20,590 nucleotides of DNA. Source: Verrucomicrobiaceae bacterium. Its GTDB lineage: Bacteria > Verrucomicrobiota > Verrucomicrobiae > Verrucomicrobiales > Akkermansiaceae. The translations under genes and the position numbers were made by a program. Within the stretch, counting starts at the first letter, position 1, and the number at the start of each line of letters is the position of its first letter. Shown in pieces: positions 17,004-20,590 of this stretch. The stretch covers positions 1 through 20,590 of the forward strand of contig CANBTO010000023.1 in NCBI GenBank assembly GCA_947372405.1, written 5' to 3'. The notes beneath the pieces were generated by a model. It was not told where the DNA came from, did no database searches, and saw only the letters and a list, made by a program, of their open reading frames with translations.

Positions 17004-17192
17004 GAATACGGCGAAGTCATTGACCTAACAGCCGAATTGGATTGGAACAGGAGCAAACGGAGGTAACAGAGGTCGGGTTGAAACCAAACGGATGGTTTTT
17101 GAAACTCACCTGCTGAATGATGTGGGCCATGATCCGAATCCTTTGATTCTCTGTTTGCTCAGGCAGCCCAAATTCCTTTCTCGGATCAACCC
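17004..17192. other. Intergenic region between convergent genes, with an inverted-repeat pair
   Basis: No gene is seen. A weak hairpin (AAACCA, 6-base loop, TGGTTT then TT; 17081-17100) could end the operon. The segment 17051-17071 begins GAGCAAAC and ends AACAGAG; at 17149-17160 CTCTGTTTGCTC is the reverse complement of a shortened version of it (GAGCAAACAGAG). This may be a degenerate dispersed intergenic repeat. A CCTAACAG word lies at 17023-17030. Confidence 0.4.
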
Positions 17193-17852
17193 TCAGGTTG
17201 AATAAATCGAACCATCGCGGATGACAAGCGTGCGGTCTCCGGCTTTCGCAAGGTTCTGGTCGTGGGTGACAACGACAAGCGTGACCTGATGTTCGGTAGC
17301 GAGGTCCATGAGGATGGACATGATTTCAGCGCTGTTCCTTGAATCGAGGTTGCCGGTGGGTTCGTCTGCAAAAAGGACTTTCGGTTCGTTGACGATGGCG
17401 CGGGCGATGGCGACGCGTTGCTGCTCGCCACCGGAAAGCTCGGCAGGCAGGTGATCCGCTCGGTCCGCAAGGCCGACGCGTGCGAGCGCCTTGAGGGCGG
17501 CGGCGGATGTGTCGCTGCCGGAAATTGCGCCGGGAACAGCGACGTTTTCCAGCGCGGTGAGTTCGGGGAGCAGGTGGTAGTTTTGGAAGACGTAGCCGAT
17601 CTCGCGGTTGCGGAAGCGGGCCTGTTCCTTGCGGCCCATGGCGTAGAGGTCCGCGCCATGGATGCGGACGCTACCTTTTTCGGGTCGTTCCAATCCGGCG
17701 AGAGTATAGAGCAGCGTGGTTTTCCCGGCTCCGCTGGGACCACAGAGGAAGACGCGTTCGCCACGGTGAATCCGCAGGTCGATGCCATGCAGAACCTCGA
17801 TGGATTTTTTCCCGATCCTGTAGCCGCGGTGGAGGTCCACCGTTTCGATCAT
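17193..17852 (-). CDS. ABC transporter ATP-binding protein, LolD/MacB type
   Basis: The product is 219 residues from ATG 17852. All nucleotide-binding motifs are intact: Walker A GPSGAGKT at 38-45, Q-loop Gln90 ([13 protein letters not shown]), signature LSGGEQQR at 139-146, Walker B VLFADEP at 159-165, D-loop NLD at 168-170 and H-loop His197 (VTHDQ). The [18 protein letters not shown] pattern and size place it in the MacB/LolD/FtsE group, which drives lipoprotein release or mechanical work in the inner membrane rather than classical import. The matching FtsX/MacB-fold permease is not in the window on either side, so it is an orphan here. ATG 17864, four codons upstream, is an alternative start; the frame stays open to 17990 but that extension does not look like the family. 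Cytoplasmic, membrane-associated. Confidence 0.9.
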   Translation of the reverse strand: MIETVDLHRGYRIGKKSIEVLHGIDLRIHRGERVFLCGPSGAGKTTLLYTLAGLERPEKGSVRIHGADLYAMGRKEQARFRNREIGYVFQNYHLLPELTALENVAVPGAISGSDTSAAALKALARVGLADRADHLPAELSGGEQQRVAIARAIVNEPKVLFADEPTGNLDSRNSAEIMSILMDLATEHQVTLVVVTHDQNLAKAGDRTLVIRDGSIYST

Positions 17853-18322
17853 CACCTCGCGCATGCGGCGAAGTTGCGCGGACCAGTGGAAAAGCGCAAG
17901 CAAAGCCGCGGGTGTCATGACCGCCGCGTCCGGGCATCCCATGAGATCCCGGCCTTTCGGGATCCCCTGCCACCCTAACAGTAATTTCAAAGGTCCCCTT
18001 GAAAACCGGGCACGCTACTGGCACATGCCGCGAGGCCCACAAGAAATCCCGAGGCTTTCCATCCTCAGGAGCCGTTGATTCTGAAGATGGTGCGCACGAG
18101 AGGACTCGCCCTCCGTAGGGTTGGCCCCACTGGAACCTGGATGGAATGAATCTCCCTCAACCGATTGACCCTCAGATCTCCAATCGAATGCAAGGAGACC
18201 ATGGCCGGTATATTTTTCTACTTTCAAATGCGACAAATGCTCAAAATCGGAGTTCGGGTTGAAGCAGAATTACGAAGTCCGGAAATGAAGCGTTTTGCGC
18301 CAACCACGTGATGCCTGCCATT
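17853..18322. other. Intergenic region, 470 bases, upstream of ABC gene and downstream of the repeat gene
   Basis: No convincing gene is seen. On the ABC gene's strand, about 95 bases before its start, there is a perfect hairpin (17945-17964): GATCCCG, loop GCCTTT, CGGGATC, in the probable leader. A CCTAACAG word is at 17973-17980. The part 18205-18300 is more AT-rich than its surroundings. No terminator was found after the choice-of-anchor D gene, whose stop is at 18323. Confidence 0.4.
17945..17964. repeat. Perfect 7-base inverted repeat upstream of the ABC gene
   Basis: GATCCCG and CGGGATC separated by 6 bases. No T run follows in the gene's direction, so a regulatory leader hairpin or operator is more likely than a terminator. 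Confidence 0.45.
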
Positions 18323-20590
18323 TCACATGGCCGCTCCCGTGCCTGTCAACTTGATGTCATACGGGTTTTCGTTCGAGTCGTTGCTTGAGACATGGATCGC
18401 CGCGTTGCGCGTGCCCGCTTTCCTCGGTTTGAAGACAATCTTGAAGGAGGTGCTCTCCCCCGAAGCCAGAGAGGTCTTGCCGGGCGGACCAAAGATGAAG
18501 TCGTCCGCCTGCCATCCCGTGACGGTGACGGCGAGACCCGTTAGATCGGCTGTGCCGGTGTTCTTGATGGTGATCACTTTGGTGATTCCCGATTTGCCAA
18601 CCACCACAGCGTCGAAGGTGATCCTGCTGTTTCCGTCGGCAAGGTCCGTGCCGATCGGTTGCTGGATCACGATCTCGGGAGCGGGCGCGATCCCCTTGCC
18701 GCTGAGCAGGATGTCGAAGGAGGCTTCGTCGGAATCGTTGCTGAGGATATGAAGAATCGCCGATCTGGATCCTGCGGATGCGGGTTTGAAGGCCACCTGG
18801 AAGGTCGCGCTCTGGCCGGGAGCCAGAGTGGTCACATTCAGCCCCGTCACCACGTAATCACCGGGATTCGGGCCACTCGTAGCCACCGAAATGCCCGTTA
18901 GATCCGCCTTTCCGTTGTTCGTGATGGTGAATGTCTTCGCGATTCCCGTAGCACCCACCAGGACCTTGCCGAAACTTTTGGAGGAGCTGCCGTCCACAAG
19001 CCCGCCGCCGGCAGGCCCTGTAACGTGAATCTCCGGTGCGGGTGCGGGGACCCCGTTCCCGAAGATCTGGATGTCGAACGGATTTTCATCGCTGTCATTG
19101 CTCGCGATATGGATGGCCGCCCTGCGGTAGGAAACCGCCGCGGGCTTGAAGGCCACCGTGAAGGTGGTGGACGCACCGGGAACCAGACTGCCGGACAAGG
19201 GAGCCGTCACGATGAATTCCGAAGCGTTCAAGCCATCCAGCGAGACGGCGAGGCCGGTAAGGTTGGCGGTGCCGGTGTTGGTGATGCTGAAGGATTTGGG
19301 AACCACCGCCTCGCCGATGATAGCGTTTCCGAGGCCGAAGCTGGATCCGTCCGTGACATTGCCGCCACCTGATCCATGGACGACGATTTCCGGGGCAGGA
19401 GTCAGCCCTGTCCCGATCAACTGGATGTCGAAGGGGTTCTCATCCGGATCATTGCTGGCGATGTGCATGGTGGCGGTTTTGATGCCGGCGGCGGTGGGAC
19501 TGAACAAAACCGTGCATGATGTCGCACCACCCTGGGCCACCGGTGAGACCGGGTTTGCGGTCACGGAGAACATCGACGCGTTCGTGCCGTCCACGGTGAT
19601 CGTCAGGCCGGTGAGATTGGCGACGCCGGTATTCCTGATCGTGAAGTCCAGGCTTTTGTTAGAACCGACCAGCACGTTCCCGAAATTCCGCGCCCCTCCA
19701 TCGGCGATGCCTGATCCGGCGGGTTGTTCGACCACGATATCGGGGGCCAGGCCCTGACCGGTGAGGTTGATGTCGTAGGGGTTCTCATTGGGATCGTTGC
19801 TGGCGATCTGGATGACGGCATCACGCTTGCCTGCGGCCGTAGGGGAAAAACGTACGGTAAAGGTGGTGGTGCCGCCCGCATTGACCGAATCCACCGGGTT
19901 GGAAGTAATCGAGAACTCCCCGGCGTTGACTCCGTTGATTGCGGCGAAAATGCCGGTGAGGTCGATGCTTCCCTTGTTGGCGATGGTGAATGTCAGACTT
20001 TTGCTGGAACCGATCTCCACATTGCCGAAACCTTTGGATCCACCGTCATTGATGGAATTGCCCGCAGGTTGTTGGACGTCTATGTCCGCGGCGTCTGCAC
20101 TGCCGGTCAACGCGATGTCATACGGGTTTTTGTTAGGATCGTTGCTGGCAACATGCAATGCCGCCGACTGGCTGCCACTGGCCAAAGGCGCGAACTTGAT
20201 CGTGAATTTGGTGGTGCCACCGGCGGCAACCGGGGAGACCGGGCTGGAGGTCAACGTGAATTCCGCCGCATTGGCACCGTCAATGGTGACACCCAGACCG
20301 GTGAGATCGAGGTTGCCACCGTTGGCGATGGTGAAATCGAGACTCTTGCTGGTGCCAACCGACACATCGCCGAAGTCCACTGCTTTACCGCTTGCGATCA
20401 ATGTGCCGGCAGGTTGTTGCACGGAGATTTCGGGACCCTGGCCGGTGCCGGTCAGCGTGATGTTGTAAGGACTCTTGAAAGGATCGTTGCTGGCGATGTG
20501 GATGGCCGCCTTGCGGTTGCCTGCGGTTGAAGGTGAGAACAGGACGGTGAAGGTGGTGGTGCTACCCGCTGCAACCGGAGCGACAGGATT
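18323..20590 (-). CDS. Choice-of-anchor D tandem repeat protein, 5' end outside window
   Basis: The open frame runs through the right edge, so the N-terminus is missing; 755 residues are visible. The protein is an array of repeats of 115-121 residues (about 350 bases), each with the order PEIxVxQPAG, then DG-xxxFGNVxVG, KSLxFTIxNTGxADLTGL, a GxNAxxFxV segment, GxxTTFTVxFxP, and a closing HIASNDPxENPYDIxLxGTG. Seven SND boxes are visible (codons at about 20500, 20146, 19801, 19456, 19102, 18739 and 18385). This is the choice-of-anchor D / ASPM-SPD-2-Hydin-like Ig fold found in huge secreted proteins. The protein stops right after the last repeat (LTGTGAAM), with no PEP-CTERM, LPxTG or type IX sorting tail, so it may be released or anchored by its N-terminus. 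The plus-strand open frames over this region are shadows of the repeats. Confidence 0.88.
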   Translation of the reverse strand, partial: NPVAPVAAGSTTTFTVLFSPSTAGNRKAAIHIASNDPFKSPYNITLTGTGQGPEISVQQPAGTLIASGKAVDFGDVSVGTSKSLDFTIANGGNLDLTGLGVTIDGANAAEFTLTSSPVSPVAAGGTTKFTIKFAPLASGSQSAALHVASNDPNKNPYDIALTGSADAADIDVQQPAGNSINDGGSKGFGNVEIGSSKSLTFTIANKGSIDLTGIFAAINGVNAGEFSITSNPVDSVNAGGTTTFTVRFSPTAAGKRDAVIQIASNDPNENPYDINLTGQGLAPDIVVEQPAGSGIADGGARNFGNVLVGSNKSLDFTIRNTGVANLTGLTITVDGTNASMFSVTANPVSPVAQGGATSCTVLFSPTAAGIKTATMHIASNDPDENPFDIQLIGTGLTPAPEIVVHGSGGGNVTDGSSFGLGNAIIGEAVVPKSFSITNTGTANLTGLAVSLDGLNASEFIVTAPLSGSLVPGASTTFTVAFKPAAVSYRRAAIHIASNDSDENPFDIQIFGNGVPAPAPEIHVTGPAGGGLVDGSSSKSFGKVLVGATGIAKTFTITNNGKADLTGISVATSGPNPGDYVVTGLNVTTLAPGQSATFQVAFKPASAGSRSAILHILSNDSDEASFDILLSGKGIAPAPEIVIQQPIGTDLADGNSRITFDAVVVGKSGITKVITIKNTGTADLTGLAVTVTGWQADDFIFGPPGKTSLASGESTSFKIVFKPRKAGTRNAAIHVSSNDSNENPYDIKLTGTGAAM
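18340..20590 (-). repeat. Tandem coding repeats, unit about 350 bases
   Basis: At least six complete units and a partial one at the right edge. Spacing between SND boxes is 115, 115, 118, 121 and 118 codons. Copies toward the C-terminus are more diverged from the QPAG-type copies near the edge, for example the extra GITK/GIAK insertion in the last two units, suggesting stepwise duplication. Confidence 0.85.

Noticed and set aside
19146..20530. Long plus-strand open frames over the choice-of-anchor D gene
   Set aside because: They repeat with the same period as the minus-strand repeats, as expected for shadow frames of a tandem array.
18340..20590. Regular repeats as a possible CRISPR array
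   Set aside because: The unit is about 350 bases, diverged and coding, with no short identical repeats or spacers.

Overview
This is a GC-rich window from a Gram-negative bacterium: it encodes an outer-membrane barrel, Sec signal peptides and two large secreted repeat proteins. The mix of genes (tandem choice-of-anchor D repeats, HAF-like extracellular repeats, a secreted esterase, a SPATA20/YyaL protein), the high GC and the near absence of clear Shine-Dalgarno sites fit a Verrucomicrobiota member, perhaps a Luteolibacter-like Akkermansiaceae. That assignment is inference from gene style only; the window has no rRNA or marker gene that proves it.

Left part (1-9557). A multi-PAS sensor runs off the left edge on the minus strand. 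After a 670-base gap comes a secreted protein with carboxypeptidase-regulatory-like folds. Then a minus-strand pair, hemL (tetrapyrrole synthesis) and a secreted alpha/beta-hydrolase. Divergent from hemL is a small SnoaL/NTF2-like protein that converges, with an 8-base gap, on yyaL (thioredoxin-domain protein). Divergent from yyaL is a small lipoprotein with a CHAP-like Cys-His-Asn arrangement, converging on an Hsp20 chaperone.

Middle part (9558-17003). A 535-base gap with four inverted repeats precedes a large secreted protein made of six HAF-like repeats, Ig-like modules, a poly-glycine hinge and an InlB-B-like C-terminal domain. It ends at a strong intrinsic terminator. A compact four-gene operon follows: OmpR-type response regulator, secreted cupredoxin, sensor histidine kinase, outer-membrane beta-barrel protein. 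Stop/start overlaps tie the last three together. The arrangement suggests a two-component system that senses an envelope signal, possibly copper or redox state through the cupredoxin, and controls its own barrel protein.

Right part (17004-20590). A LolD/MacB-type ABC ATPase sits alone, without a permease in the window. A long minus-strand choice-of-anchor D repeat protein runs off the right edge.

The most unusual signal at sequence level is that the rare leucine codon CTA is concentrated in front of ACN threonine codons, and CTAA is almost always followed by C, giving an over-used CTAAC/GTTAG word across genes and gaps. The best candidate for a little-described system is the regulator-cupredoxin-kinase-barrel operon. 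No tRNA, rRNA, CRISPR array, transposase or phage gene was seen.
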